DNA from: Sarcomyxa edulis
Taxonomy: Eukaryota > Basidiomycota > Agaricomycetes > Agaricales > Mycenaceae
DNA: 64,000 nucleotides
Direction of reading: 5' to 3'
NCBI GenBank assembly: GCA_009761415.1
Contig: QUOL01000003.1
Span: 2,232,001 to 2,296,000 of the forward strand
The notes beneath the pieces were generated by a model. That model worked only from the letters and a program-made list of their open reading frames with translations. It did no database searches and had not been told where the DNA came from. Below, one piece after another: positions 10,200 to 21,559 of the stretch. Numbering within the stretch: the stretch's first letter is position 1; each line of letters opens with the position of its first letter. The translations under genes and the position numbers were made by a program.

Positions 10200-11469
10200 C
10201 AATGAGGAAAGCGTACCCGGATACTGCATGACGATCTTTGGCCATACTCCCATCTGCATCCGCAAACCCAACCAACTTCTTCTCACCCTCACCAAAAACC
10301 AACCAGAGATCCCTCGTGCCCTTCAGGTATTGAAAAACTCGTTTCACTGCTTCCCAATGGATCAGTCCAGGGTTCGAAGAGAAACGCGAGATGGTAGCGA
10401 CGGCGAACAAGATGTCAGGTCGAGTGTCGAGAGAGGCGTACATAAGCGAGCCCACAGCTTCGCAATAAGGTACGTCGCGCATTGCTGCAAATTCCTGGGT
10501 AGTCGAGGGAGCCTGTGAGGTGGAGAGATGGATGTGGGTTTCCATGGGAGTGGAGACTGGCTTCAATTCGTCGAAATTGAAGCGGCGGAGGATGGAGTCG
10601 ATGTAGGAGCGTTGTGAGAGAGATAGGGTACGATTTTTGCGATCTCGTTTGACTTCGATGCCTAGCAGCCAGTGGAGTTTGCCGAGGTCAGTGATTTCGA
10701 CATTTTCGCGCATTTTCGACTTGATTTCAGAAATCAAATCCTCAGATGTGGCTGCGATGGTACAGTTGTCGACGTGCACGATGATGATGGACAAGTCAAA
10801 TTTATCGCGTCGAAAAAACACGGCCTGGTCGACTTCGCACTGCGTAAATCCCATCTTTTCCACCAACACATTCTCGAGCTTCTGATACCAGCGTCGGCCA
10901 CTCTGCTTGAGACCGTAGAGGGTTTTGAGGAGATGGCAGACTTTTCCAGAGGAGACACTGTAGCCGGGGGGTTGATGCATGAAGATGCGTTCTTCGGAGG
11001 TGAGTTCTCCATTGAGGTATGCCCCCTTGACATCGATCTGATGTAGTTCAAGGTCCAGACGAGCGGCTAAGGCGAGAACGGCGCGAATCGAGGCGAGTTT
11101 TGCAACAGGAGTGAACGTGTCAAAATAATCAACACCTGGGACTTGCGAAAAACCCTGGGCAACGAGGCGGGCCTTGTAGCGTACAACATTTCCGGCAGCA
11201 TCCTTCTTGGCGCGAAAAACCCACTTTGAACCCACTACGTTGGCACCTTTGGGTGGATCGACGAGCTCCCAGGTGCCAGCCATCCTCAACGTCTCCAACT
11301 CTTCGAAAATTGCCTTTTCCCATAGCGGCCAATCCGGACGGCGATTTGCCTCTGCCAAGGATTGAGGTTCCAGTGCTTCAGCATCTCCGATTTTGGCTGC
11401 CATAGCATATTCCTCAACAAGATCCTGAAGGGCCATTATCTCTTCAACACTTCCCTCCCCCTCAAACAC
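10200..11469 (-). pseudogene. Copia reverse transcriptase region
   Basis: The open frame contains the Copia RT landmarks in order: WVFRAKKDAAGNVVRYKARLV, GVDYFDTFTPVAKLASIR, HQIDVKGAYLNGEL, LYGLKQSGRRWYQK and LLGIEVKRD. The catalytic block reads VHVDNC where the family has YVDD, so the second aspartate is Asn; this alone should inactivate polymerisation. The frame ends in the nested solo LTR. At its start it overlaps the integrase frame by 8 bp in a different reading frame, showing a frameshift. Confidence 0.92.
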
Positions 11470-12634
11470 GGATTTCTCCGGAACTGCCGGGAGTTGGAAT
11501 TACTCCTGTGGGAACTTGGTGAGTGCTTCCTTTGCTCTCGAGAATGTCTTGTACGCGCTGACTGGGCTTTCTGACGCGTTGGGCAGGGAGTGGTGATGAG
11601 GTCGGAGGAGGTTTTGGTGCTGGGGAGGTTTCTGAGGGTTCGGGATCATCGGAGGTCGGCGAAGAGTGGGTAGGGAGATTTGTGACTTGATTTGTGAGTC
11701 CGTCGGCTGTCGTTTCAACCGCATCAAATATTGGATAGTCCTCCCCCTCGACGTGGTCTTGAGACAAGAGAGGACCAAAGTAAACATTCCGCTCGACACT
11801 GATTGACTTTCTATCAGGCCAATACACCCGAATGCCCTTGGACTTTTCATCAATACCCATCCACCGCCCTTCCTTTGCACGACCGCCCAACTTCAACTTC
11901 TTCTCTGTGCGTACCCATACCTTACTCCCCCACTCACGAAGGTTGTGCAAGTCCGGCTTTTTCCCAGTCACAGGCTCATATGGAGTAAGACCATTGAGAG
12001 CTTTGGTTGGGGAGTGATTCTTCAGCCAAACGGCGTGACGAACAGCCTCGCCCCACAGAAAACGCGGTAATCTGCTCGCGTGCAACATAGCGCGGACTTT
12101 CTCGATAAGGGTACGATTTAAGTGTTCCGCAATTCCGTTATGCTGAGGAGTATCGTGCACGGTGAGTTTTTGTTTTGTCCCGGCTTTCTTGAGGTGGAGG
12201 ATGAATTCCTTTCCAAGGTATTCACCTCCTTGATCGGAGTGCAGAGTCTTGACGGAGGCGTCATGCTGAGTGTGGCACCAGGCCTCAAAGGTCTTGTAAG
12301 ACTCGAAAGCATCGCTTTTCTGACGTAGGAAGTAGATGTGGGTAAGTCGGGTTTTATCGTCTGTAAAAGACACATAATAACAACGTTCCCCAAGCGATTC
12401 AACTGGTGCAGGACCCCAGAGGTCCGTGTGCACTTCCTCAGCAAAGTTTTTCGCTCTCTCGCCTTCCCGAACCTTTGCGACTGGTTTCTTTGTGGCCTTA
12501 GCATAGACACACAATTCACAAAAGGTAGGTTCACCCGACGACATGTCGAGTTTCACTCCAGTCACAAAGCCTCGCTCGACTAACTTTCGAGCAGTGAGGA
12601 GAATATGCCCCATCCAATGGTGCAACTCCATCAC
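11462..12634 (-). pseudogene. Copia integrase region
   Basis: The frame starts in the zinc-binding GAG-pre-integrase segment (LHHWMGH ... CELCVYAK). It continues through the catalytic core with all three acidic residues visible: HTDLWGP, HSDQGGEY and HNGIAEHLNRT. A GKKPDLHNLREWG block and a Pro/Ser-rich linker follow before RT. Core residues are intact, but the frame is cut off by frameshifts from both protease (upstream) and RT (downstream). Confidence 0.92.
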
Positions 12635-12657
12635 GGTGAGTGACTCGACTGCTGCGC

Positions 12658-13022
12658 TTATGACTCGTGCTCATGAATGACACGATACAGGCCTTTCCCA
12701 ACTTTAGGAACTTGGCCGATGACCTCCCCATCTGGCCCTTGAATCGTGCATTTTCCACCGGCGAAAGTGGTGGAAAACCCCTTGTCATCAAGCTTGCCAA
12801 TGGATACCAGAGTGTATCCAACCTCCGGGGAGTATAGGACTTCCGTAAGTCGCAACTTCGACACATCGAGTCCATTAGGGACCTCGATAACCATGTCCCC
12901 TTGGCCAACAGCACTAAAACTTTACTTGTTCGCAGCCGTGAAGGGTTTTGGGACAATATTAGTGTAGTTTTCGAAGTTATCGTGATACGGGGATATGTGT
13001 CTGGTAGTCCCGGAGTCGTACA
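12658..13022 (-). pseudogene. Copia protease and protease-integrase linker (broken)
   Basis: The aspartic protease signature appears as YDSGTTRHISP at about 12985-13020. A stop at 12922 interrupts the frame, which resumes as DVSKLRLTEVLYSPEVGYTL and VSIGKLDDKGFSTTF, the usual linker before the integrase zinc finger. A second stop at 12658 and a frame change separate it from integrase. Directly upstream lies a 237-bp LTR-like insert instead of a Gag zinc knuckle. Confidence 0.85.
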
Positions 13023-13259
13023 TATTGAAGGGAGACACTTCAGAGAGCACTGGAGTCGAGCTGGAGTCGAGCTTCACTGTCAAAAATATGTATATTAAGT
13101 AGAGTAAGACGACGTACCTGGAGTCGAGCTTCACTGTCAAAGATAAAGAGCAGTGAGCTGACTCCAGGGAAGGCTAAGTCATCTGAAGTAAACAATAGTA
13201 AACAAGTAAAGGGGCTGAAAGCGAAATATAGGCAGAGTTCTTTAGCACAAATCCCAACA
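13023..13259 (-). repeat. LTR-like dispersed repeat between gag and protease
   Basis: On the minus strand it starts TGTTGGGATTTGTGC and is about 90% identical to 16219-16444. It replaces the region where a Gag nucleocapsid knuckle would be expected. Internally it has two copies of TTTGACAGTGAAGCTCGACTC separated by a short spacer. Its start differs from the Copia 3' LTR, so it belongs to another family. Confidence 0.75.
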
Positions 13260-14082
13260 AGCACTTCCGGCATCGCGTCTCGTGCTGACGATATGAGCAA
13301 ACCACCGGGGTCAGGAATGCTTTTGGCAATCCTCTCGAGGTTGTTAGCATACACGATGTGCGTCAATTCCTCTCGTCCGTCCACAGTGACCCGTTTTGCG
13401 ATATCCGCCTCTTTCAACACTGTAGCTTCTAACGCCGCTCTTCTCTCTTCAGGTGTCTTCTTTGTCACTACCTTCTCAGGCCATCGCAGCTCGAAGGCGG
13501 GTTGCAGATGGGCCCAAGTATCCTTTTCTGTTGCAGCGTCCAGACCGATCCACCAGTCGCGCGCTTCAGATCCGGCCTTTAGCCAAAGCTCGAACTGCTC
13601 GAGTTTATCCTTGTCTGTGAGAGTGGTTTTTCCGAGAAAGCCTCGTTTGACTCCATTAAATCCTGGGGGTTTTCATCCGGGTGATTGTCGTCACCGAAGA
13701 ATGGTTTCAAGGAAAGACTGTTCATGTCGTCAACGTCGTCAGAAGGTAGGCTGGGTTGCAGAAATGTTGGGGGAATAGGGGCAGGGGATGTTTCTGGGGT
13801 AAAGTCAGAGGGAGTGAGCGATCCGAGACTGAGGCTTGAGAGTGTTGGGGAATTGGAAAACTCGGAAGACGGTGGTAGCAAAGAGTCTGGGGTACGCGTT
13901 CGTGAGAGGTAACGTCCACGGGTATCTCTAGGTGTTGCGCTGCGTTGGTTCGCCCGTACGACGGGCCTGAAAACTTTTAGAAGTTTTTTTGGAGCTGAAG
14001 CTGAAGACAGAAGACAGAAGACTGAAGACTGAAGCAGAAGACTGTAAAACTGTGGTCTGGGTAGGAATCGCACTGTCGTCAC
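13260..14082 (-). pseudogene. Gag-like region of the retroelement (frameshifted)
   Basis: The 5' part is Ser/Pro-rich. After a frame change near 13590 the minus strand encodes WLKAGSEARDWWIGLD, LQPAFELRWPEK, TPEERRAALEATVLKE and ELTHIVYANNLERIAKSI, a helical Gag-type sequence with the usual spaced tryptophans and RWP motif. It ends at AMPEVL where the LTR-like insert begins. No zinc knuckle follows. The start at 14082 lacks a clear ATG and is uncertain. Confidence 0.6.
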
Positions 14083-15189
14083 CAGATGGAGACGGCAAAT
14101 CTGACCTGCTGAGAACGAGAACTGAACAGTATGAGATGGTGATAAGATGATGTCTCGTATCTAATCTGTCTGTCTAAGAAGGGACACAATGTCACGTGTA
14201 CTGCACTGTCACCTGCACTGCCACCTCATTGTGAGACCCGAAAGCCCACCGAAAGCCCTGCTACAACGTAATGTATAGTACCGTGGGGTGGTAATTAATA
14301 AGCTATAGTAAGGCACATATACGGATTAAACATCTCTGAATATTAGCAGAGAATTGTGTGTATGGGTGTGTAAGTGCATTGTATAGAAATGAATGAAAGA
14401 ATCGAGGATCGGAATAATGGTTGAAGTGTCAAGTTGTATTGAATGAGTCTTGTCCCTGAGCAAAGAGTGCCAAGTCTAGAGCTCTGTCAAATCTTGTACG
14501 GTTATTGTTGTTTGCTGGGATATCATTGACCAGAAGGTCCTTCAAGGCGGAAGTTACAGCAACGGATGCTGTCATGCTGCATGCGTGATGATAGAAAAGA
14601 GGGAATTCGGGCTATTTGACCAAAATTAGTATCCTAAGCCATCCCGCTCATGATAGAATGAAGTACATCTTCACCGTTGGGAAGGCGGGCTTGTGCCATG
14701 TTTTGGAAGGCTCTATCTGAACTGGGAAAGCTTGCTACAAAAGATATCTATTCCAGAATGAGATCTACGTCTGCTCCCGAGATAATCAGATGTGCTTACT
14801 TTGATTTTATCACAGCTCTTCACTGGCAAGAAGTCACTGCCCGTCATTAAGATGAGGAACCTGCTAGCTCTAATAGTCTTCTTGTCGGATGTAGAGGTAG
14901 GGGTAGCAAACACATCTGAGTATGTCGGAGCACCTACACCCCTTAAATATCTTGCTAATCAGGTCAAGAATGCATCAGCAACGTTTGCGTCGCTGACTTC
15001 ATGTCTGAGACCAAATTTGGCAGTTCCTGTTGCAATGTCAGTAACATGTATTCTCTCTATAACATCTCCTGGGCACAAAACACGACAACTGTAGAGTTCA
15101 ACAATTATGCTGGCGAGGCGAGGCTGGAAAAACTAGAATATTACTTTGGAGTCAGAATGTGTGGTGCTATAACTCGAGGGGAATTTTAC
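14083..15189. other. No intact gene; relic-like sequence
   Basis: No LTR matching 9046-9352 is visible here. The minus strand between about 15360 and 15190 appears to continue the relic at 15190-16122. The rest (14283-15000) has only short open frames without motifs. Confidence 0.4.
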
Positions 15190-16122
15190 TGACTGTTCCA
15201 ATCTTTCTACCTGCTACTTTAATAAAATTAAATCCTTCGCAAAGAGACATCATCTTGATATATTCGAGGTTTTTCTGGGATTCATCAAACAGAGCTTTGG
15301 CATAAAGCTCATTGGTATAAAATTGGCAATCTTTGACGTCCATGTCACGTAGTTGTGCAACCTAGCGTCAAATATAAAGACAGATCATAACATGGTATTA
15401 TTGAACATACCAAAATATTGAGCAATGATGCCCATAATAAAACTATCCCACCTCCAGGACTAGTGTCCAGAGGTTGAGAGCACTCCAATGGCTATGCAGC
15501 CAAATCATCGCCCACTTCCTTATCAATCGCTCTGATCATATCCAGATCTTTCATGGCGTCAAAATCCTGGATAGCTAGAATTAGCATCCGTGGAGAGATG
15601 GGGATCGGAGCGGCCCGGAGCCATATGATGTGCAACGCGCAGAGAGTACCAAACATTTTAGCATCTAGAATATGTGTCTGGTCAGGTAGAAGGTCTGGAC
15701 AACAATTTGACCATGTCTTAAACTCCAGTGCCTCTTCGCGACCAATTGTAAGGGGTTTCCAGTAGCCTTTTGAAATACTATCTGAATAGCCTCTCTCAAG
15801 ACGGCACACTCCACCCCTTCACCAATTGCTTGGTCATCCTCCTGTTCACCACAATCCGCACTAATAATCAGTACTTCTAGTTAAGTGGGTCCAGTATATG
15901 AAAAGTGAATGTACATGAACCATGATCTGCGGCCAGATCATAATTTCTCCACTTGACAGACATCAACACGGTCAAAGTATAAGGATTAGAGACGGTTGAT
16001 TCTTCCCGATGGTATTTGAAAAGAGAGAATAATGATGCAGATGCTGCGTCAGTGACGGTCTCCCCAGACATAAACCAGGCAATTTCTGATTGATGGTCAT
16101 CTTGGTGTTGTAGAACGCGCAT
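15190..16122 (-). pseudogene. Multi-exon relic of a repetitive agaricomycete protein, function unknown
   Basis: Three minus-strand open stretches look like successive exons: 16122-15877 (SGETVTDAASASLFSLF, LTVLMSVKWRNYDLAADHG), 15809-15492 (GYWKPLTIGREEALEFKTWS, ISPRMLILAIQDFDAMKDLD) and about 15360-15240 (VAQLRDMDVKDCQFYTNELY). I have the impression of a large, often transposon-linked agaricomycete family, possibly annotated as HECT-like, but I cannot support a domain from sequence alone. The 3' part decays into stops. Confidence 0.35.
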
Positions 16123-16218
16123 GGAGGGTATGATATGAGTCGTTCTTCCTCCTCAAGCAGCGGAAATTGTAGTCAATGGGGCAGACATAGCTGACGACGA
16201 CGTGTCACGTATTGCAGA

Positions 16219-16444
16219 TGTTATTGAAGGGAGAAACTTCAGAGAGCACTGGAGTTGAGCTTCACTGTCAAAGATATGTATATTAAGTAGAGTAAGATGA
16301 TGTACCTGGAGTCAAGCTTCACTGTCAATAAAGAGCAGTGAGCTGACTCCAGGGAAGGTTAAGTCATCTGAAGTAAACAATAGTAAACAAATAAAATGAC
16401 TGAAAGCGAAGTAAAGGCAGAGTTCTTGAGCACAAATCCCAACA
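16219..16444 (-). repeat. Solo LTR-like repeat, second copy of 13023-13259
   Basis: On the minus strand it runs from TGTTGGGATTTGTG to CAATAACA, so it has TG..CA ends and a short TGTT/AACA inverted terminus over 226 bp. Flanks GCAGA and CCCCC do not match, so a clean target duplication is absent. It gives the outer boundaries of the repeat whose other copy sits inside the Copia element. Confidence 0.6.
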
Positions 16445-16609
16445 CCCCCAACTTCAATTCTCTAGCTCTCAGTCCCCACTCGACAACTCGTGCTCACACC
16501 TTGTTCATCTTGTTGTTATCTCGATAGTTGGTTCTCACAAGTCTATTAATTCCTGTTACAAAATAACTCTCCAAAGTCATATGCAAAGCATTGTAGGATA
16601 CTGTAGCAT

Positions 16610-18785
16610 ACCACCAGTGAATCTAACGTCTAGTGTCTTTGTAGTCCAAGAAACAAGTATTCCCAGGAAATCTAGAGATGTTCCTATTAGCTATAGTCTG
16701 AAGAAGAATGAGGCAGATTGTGTGTCAAATATAGATTGCAATCTCCACCCCCCATTTGGCAGGAGGTAGAGTGACTCAAAGGCAACTTGAAATCGGGTCA
16801 TGTCCTGCATATTGGAGTAACACTTGGTGTGCGTGCTGCTACATGCCACTCAAGTATTTAATAGTGTTTGTACTACTCTGTAGATAGCTGCACATACTCC
16901 AAGTTGGAACACCTGTTCCTTATGTGTTTGTCCCCTAGCAATCTACCTGTTTATAACCGTCCTTTGTCCCCTTGTTGTATACGCTAAGTACTGGTACCTC
17001 TCCGGAGTCCAGCTAATAGGATCCCAACACCTATTACAATACTGCAGTGTACTCAATGTAGATTGTACAATACCCCACCTTACCCTTTGCAGATAGATGC
17101 ACTGATATGGGTAAGCTCCCAAAGCTTTGAGGGTGTTACAACACTCAGTTTGTTGCATTTTGACAAAAATGAGGCATTCATGGGGGAGTGCAGGGCTTTG
17201 CCGCGCACACAACCTTTTCTCAGTTATACCAAAGTGTCCAGGCCTGCCCGGTAGGGCCATTGTTATAGTTGAGGGGTGATCCGGGTGATTGGAATTCCCA
17301 ATAAGGCAATTTATAGACCATGTGCTGCTTATGATGTAGGTAGGTCCGCTCTGTGGGTCTGAAAGCACAACTCGGAAGCCAGCACCCCCTTGGCTTTAAG
17401 TATTCAATATATTTGAACAATTCTGATTACCAGCAAACTCAGGTATAGAGAGGGTACATGTCCTTGTGGTGTTCATAAGTAGATTTTATGGATTCCAGTA
17501 TGGTATTCACTGTGTTAAGACCTCTTTTAGTCGGAGCTAGTCGGACCCAATATATACCATCTAGTCACGGTCTGCAAGTAGTCTATCTACTCGCAGGCTG
17601 AGTATGTTGAGTGCACGCACCTAGACACACATCTGTGAGTAGAAGGTATATTTGACCCTCGAGTAACCCACTGGTTAGCCATAGTCAGACCTAGCCAAAT
17701 TCCAAGTATTCAAAAACTTTCACGTAGCCAAACCAAGCCGCAGATACTCAACATACAAATGTACACGAATAGACCTTCTACCCAACGTTCAAGTATTCAA
17801 GTAGTTTCACCTACTCCTACATAACTGTATCTAGCTAAAGTGCGACTAATCTGGGTCTTAACGCAGTGATTGGCAACCTTGACAGCCATAGAGTCCTTGC
17901 TGATAGATTCCATGAAATCCAGTCCTGTTGCTAAACCACGCTCAATGTTACCCACAATAAACCCTATCCCCTTTGATTGTCTCATTACTGTCACTTCCGT
18001 TTGTGCAAATCCCAAAAGTGAAGATGGACACAAACATTGGAGTTGTTCTATGTGGACCAGTTCTTCAAGAGTGATGCAGCAGAACAATTGGAGTTCTGTT
18101 ATTCCATCGCAATGAGGGACAGCACGATCAAACATTTTAGACCACAAATTGCAACAATATAGAAGAAACTCTTGATATATGTGTGCAATGCGGAAGAAAA
18201 TGGAAGTGCTCCCACGTGTGACTTGTTCAAATTTGCAAGGTTTGAGAGACCATGCTCTAAAATTGGATGATTTCTGAATTTATTCATCATTTTGGAACAG
18301 CATGTGTGTTCAATGTGAGGCCGGTACTGTATCTGGATGCATTTGTGCTCACAGAGAATCCAAAAAAATGGTACGTGTTATAATCAAATTATCTCTGATG
18401 AATTTCCATACAATAACACCTTCACTCAAAACCAAATGTCATTATGCATACTAAACAAAAGTCATCTCCCACTGAATTTTAGGACAATGAGTTAGTGATT
18501 TATGAACACACACATATAGTATTGAGAAATTATCTTACCGTTGCACAATCAGCCAATACCAACGATAAAACCACCACATCAATAGGCATACCCTTCAAAA
18601 TACCACTCTGGTGACTTCTCGACGCCCAGAAATGTTTGTATGATTGCAATGAGCATTTGTTTGTCGTTGTTGAGGGGAGCAGTTGGAGTTGGGTTGTAGT
18701 TGCTAAATATAGTGAATGCATAGGTCGCGTGCCCACTGGCAACCCACCGGCACTTGATAGGGTGCCGGCATATCTTCGATAAAAC
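16610..18785 (-). repeat. Right arm of the large inverted repeat
   Basis: Reverse complement of 2-2176 with scattered substitutions, including a full copy of the CACTA-like MITE at 17508-17868. The match ends at 16610 on the inner side. On the outer side it continues at least to 18785, where the left arm meets the window edge. Open frames here are mirror copies of those in the left arm and show no known domain. Confidence 0.85.
17508..17868. mobile_element. CACTA-like MITE in the right arm
   Basis: Second copy of the element at 919-1279, same length, CACTG...CAGTG ends; one terminus carries a substitution (CACTGTGTTAAGACC). It is in opposite orientation because it is part of the inverted arm. 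Confidence 0.6.
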
Positions 18786-18957
18786 AGTGGCGATGTTTTG
18801 ACCTGTCAACAGGGCCATGTGCCAGGTAGTGACTGTGCTGGTGGAGTCAATACGGGCAATCCTGACATTCATACGTGAAGCGGTCCGTATGATGGTTTTG
18901 GCAGTCACGCCTACACCAAAATAACGTGCACGTATATAGGTCGCTTTTGCATCGCGG

Positions 18958-19270
18958 TTGCGCTCGAATCGAGAATTGAACTCGATTCGAGCACAACTGC
19001 AATACGGTTTATCAAAAATACATAAAATACCTCTACAGCGTGTCATAGTGTCAGTGCTCATGCCTTGGATTGGAGGGAAATTCATTTGACAACAAATATA
19101 GGTGGATATGAAATGGTAAAGCACTGTAAATGAGCATGCACTACATCCCAGTGTTCTTGGTGTTTTCTTGGTGTTTTCTTGGTGTTTTCTCGTTGTTTCC
19201 TGAGCATTTTCTTGGTGTTTTCTCAGCTTTGCTATCCACCCATCAGACAAAGTGTATTTTTACCAACATC
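18958..19270 (+). repeat. Dispersed repeat, copy of 6045-6420
   Basis: Carries the same ordered blocks as 6045-6420 (GCGCTCGAATCGAG, ATACGGTTTATCAAA, TTTGACAACAAAT) and ends in a GGTGTTTTCTT array at about 19145-19230. It lies just outside the right inverted arm. Confidence 0.7.
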
Positions 19271-19299
19271 TGGAAATGCATGGAAATCCCACAATTAGT

Positions 19300-20390
19300 A
19301 TCAATTCTGGGCTATTGACTATGCACTCACTGCCCATTAGTTTATTGCACAAATTTCCTGTACAAGCACAAAATAAACAATGAGCGCAAAAGTTGACTAT
19401 TAGGCCAAACAACCTACATTCCTTGAGTCCTCTGCTAGCCTCTGCTCAACTCTGGCCTCTGTTCAACTCTGCTCATTAGTTCTCTTCCCTCAGCAAATCT
19501 TCCTTGTCTATAGGCTATATCTCCGGTTCTCAATCTTCCTTTCGATTTTCTCAAGCTCTTAGCCTTCAAGGAGCCTCTCACTGATACTTAAATTCTAATA
19601 AAAGATGGATATATCATTACTCACTGCCTGTCCATATGGTTCTAAAGTTCCAGAGCTCCCTTATCAGGTAAGGTAAGCATTCTCCTGCACCTACCATCAC
19701 CCAACCCCTCTTAGTTCTTCTACAAGCAAATCTGGACTAGCCCTCATCTCTTTAGATGCTCCAGAGTCAATCGATAGAGCCTCTAAGTCAGGCAATGGCT
19801 GATACTGTCCTTGTGAGTTATCTCATTTTGTCTATCTGCATCCAGGAATACTCCCGGATTTATTTCATTTATCTCTACTGGTTTCCAGAGTCTAAACTTT
19901 CCTGAGCTTATAGCCAAGAACTTTGTCCTGGGACAGATCATTTAGATGCAGAGTTACCTACCCCTCCTGTTCTTTTATCTTTTATGTCTGTCCTTCAAGA
20001 CTTTGGAATACTGTACTATCCTTTCACCAACCCCTGACCTTTTGCAGCATATTACAAGTTCCTTTACTTTATAGACATCCTTGCTCCTGCCTGTATACAC
20101 ATTCTTGGGCCCCTTAGGGGTTGAAACATGCAATCTATAAGCATTGCATGAACCCAGAGATACGGAGAATCAAGTCAAAACACGTTCTTGTCACGTCCAA
20201 CAATGAGCACAAAGATATGTCATGTGACCTCAGGAACGCCGAGAAGGCCGGTGAGGCAGACTTTGGGCAGGGCAAAAAGGTTTGTGCAACGGTCAACCAC
20301 TTTTAGAAACATACATAATTCAACTTGACTGAGGGAAAAGCAAGATAGGTGCAAGAGCTTCACTTGCACCCAACATTACACATGCAATAC
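19300..20390. other. No gene recognised
   Basis: AT-rich sequence with short open frames only. No domain, RNA gene or repeat boundary is evident. Confidence 0.4.
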
Positions 20391-20394
20391 AAAC

Positions 20395-21285
20395 GCACTC
20401 GATCACCTGGACAGATACAGAGCAAAAGGTACTGGCTCTTACAGAAGAAATTTATTCAATTTTTTTTTCACAAAATCAAAGTTATATTTCAGATGTAGCT
20501 ACCTTCTGAACAGAAGAAATTCAGAATCTACAAGAACTTCAAAAAGAAAAAAAAAAAAAGTTCACAACGTGATTCGAACGTAGAACCATCGGAACACCAA
20601 GGCTCGATCTGAACACCCACACTCGATTTGAAGACAACACTCGATTCGAACACCAACACTTGATTTGAACACCAAGGCTCAATTTGAACACCGACACTCA
20701 ATTCAAACACAATACTCAATTTTCCAACACCAAGGGTTGATTTAACAATGATCAAACTGAATGCCAATACAATTTGCATGGCCCTACAGACCTGATCACC
20801 TGCAAAGTGCCAAAAACTTCAGAATCCCAAAACCTTTTCGCTTCGATTTCAGATTGTTCACCAAGCGCTAGAACTCAGATACCATTATTTAGCATGTTGT
20901 CAGAATGGAGGACCTACCCTCATTTTGCACAGATACAACTATACTTCCAACACAGAGTACTCCTGAGTAAACTTGTTTATTGCTACTAACACGCTCAAGC
21001 ACCTGGACAGATACAGACCAAAAGATACTATAATACAACTAGCGCTCACCATCCAAAGACAACAACTATGTCATTGCATAGCCGTTTTTTGGTTTTTGTT
21101 CTTGTCCAACAAGGCCAATTAAATTTCAACACCATTGGTCAAACCACAACGTAAGACATCCTAGTCCTTGATGATCTGGAAATTTAATGAGTGGTATGCC
21201 ATCTTCCAAATACAAACTCAGAATGCACAGGATCGAAGAAAGGAAAGAAAAAGAAAAGTCTCACAACGTGATTCGAACTTGGAAC
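20395..21285 (-). repeat. Two related repeat copies with tRNA-like B boxes
   Basis: Copy one (about 20395-20590) and copy two (about 20990-21285) share CACCTGGACAGATACAGA(G/C)CAAAAG near their left ends and an A-rich stretch followed by TCACAACGTGATTCGAAC near their right ends. On the minus strand the latter reads GTTCGAATC, a perfect pol-III B-box core, followed by a T-rich run. Copy two also has an A-box-like AGAGCCAACTCGCGG upstream. A tRNA-derived SINE family is the simplest reading. Confidence 0.45.
20592..20745. repeat. Minisatellite, about 21-bp unit, roughly seven copies
   Basis: Degenerate copies of GAACACCAACACTCGATTT occur head to tail. The words resemble the array at 5680-5880, suggesting a common origin. 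No coding role is apparent. Confidence 0.7.
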
Positions 21286-21504
21286 CACAGGGAAGTATAT
21301 CCGTCGGAACTCGGATATTTCCATATATACCCACTTTCCGCGAGTTGGCTCTCAACAATCTAATGAACATTAAAATGTATCAGTAAAAGGCCCGGCAACA
21401 GCCGAAAAAGACTACAAACTGAAGCGGAGTTCTCCGTATTCAATACAACTTTTCAAAAAACATCAATGACATCAACTTTCCCACATGTCGACGGTTTTCG
21501 TTAC

Positions 21505-21519
21505 GGGGGGGGGGGGGGG
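21505..21519 (+). repeat. Run of 15 guanines
   Basis: An uninterrupted G15 tract near the 3' limit of the Helitron fragment. Long homopolymers are prone to sequencing error, so its length is uncertain. Confidence 0.8.
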
Positions 21520-21559
21520 TTAAGAAATGGCCCTGTGTGGAGTGAAGAACGAGTCTATC

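Larger units (their letters stand above)
9046..14082 (-). mobile_element. Degenerate Ty1/Copia retrotransposon with a nested solo LTR
   Basis: Read on the minus strand the order is gag-like, protease, integrase, reverse transcriptase, RNase H, which is the Copia order. The 3' end has a polypurine tract (GAGGGGGAG, 9361-9353) directly followed by TGTTGGATTTTC, the start of a 3' LTR. Pol is broken by several frame changes and stops and by a 446-bp foreign LTR. I found no matching 5' LTR upstream of 14082, so the element is probably truncated at that end. Confidence 0.85.

Noticed and set aside
20592..20745. Possible CRISPR-like array
   Set aside because: Units are degenerate with no distinct spacers; it is a minisatellite, and CRISPR is not expected in a fungus.
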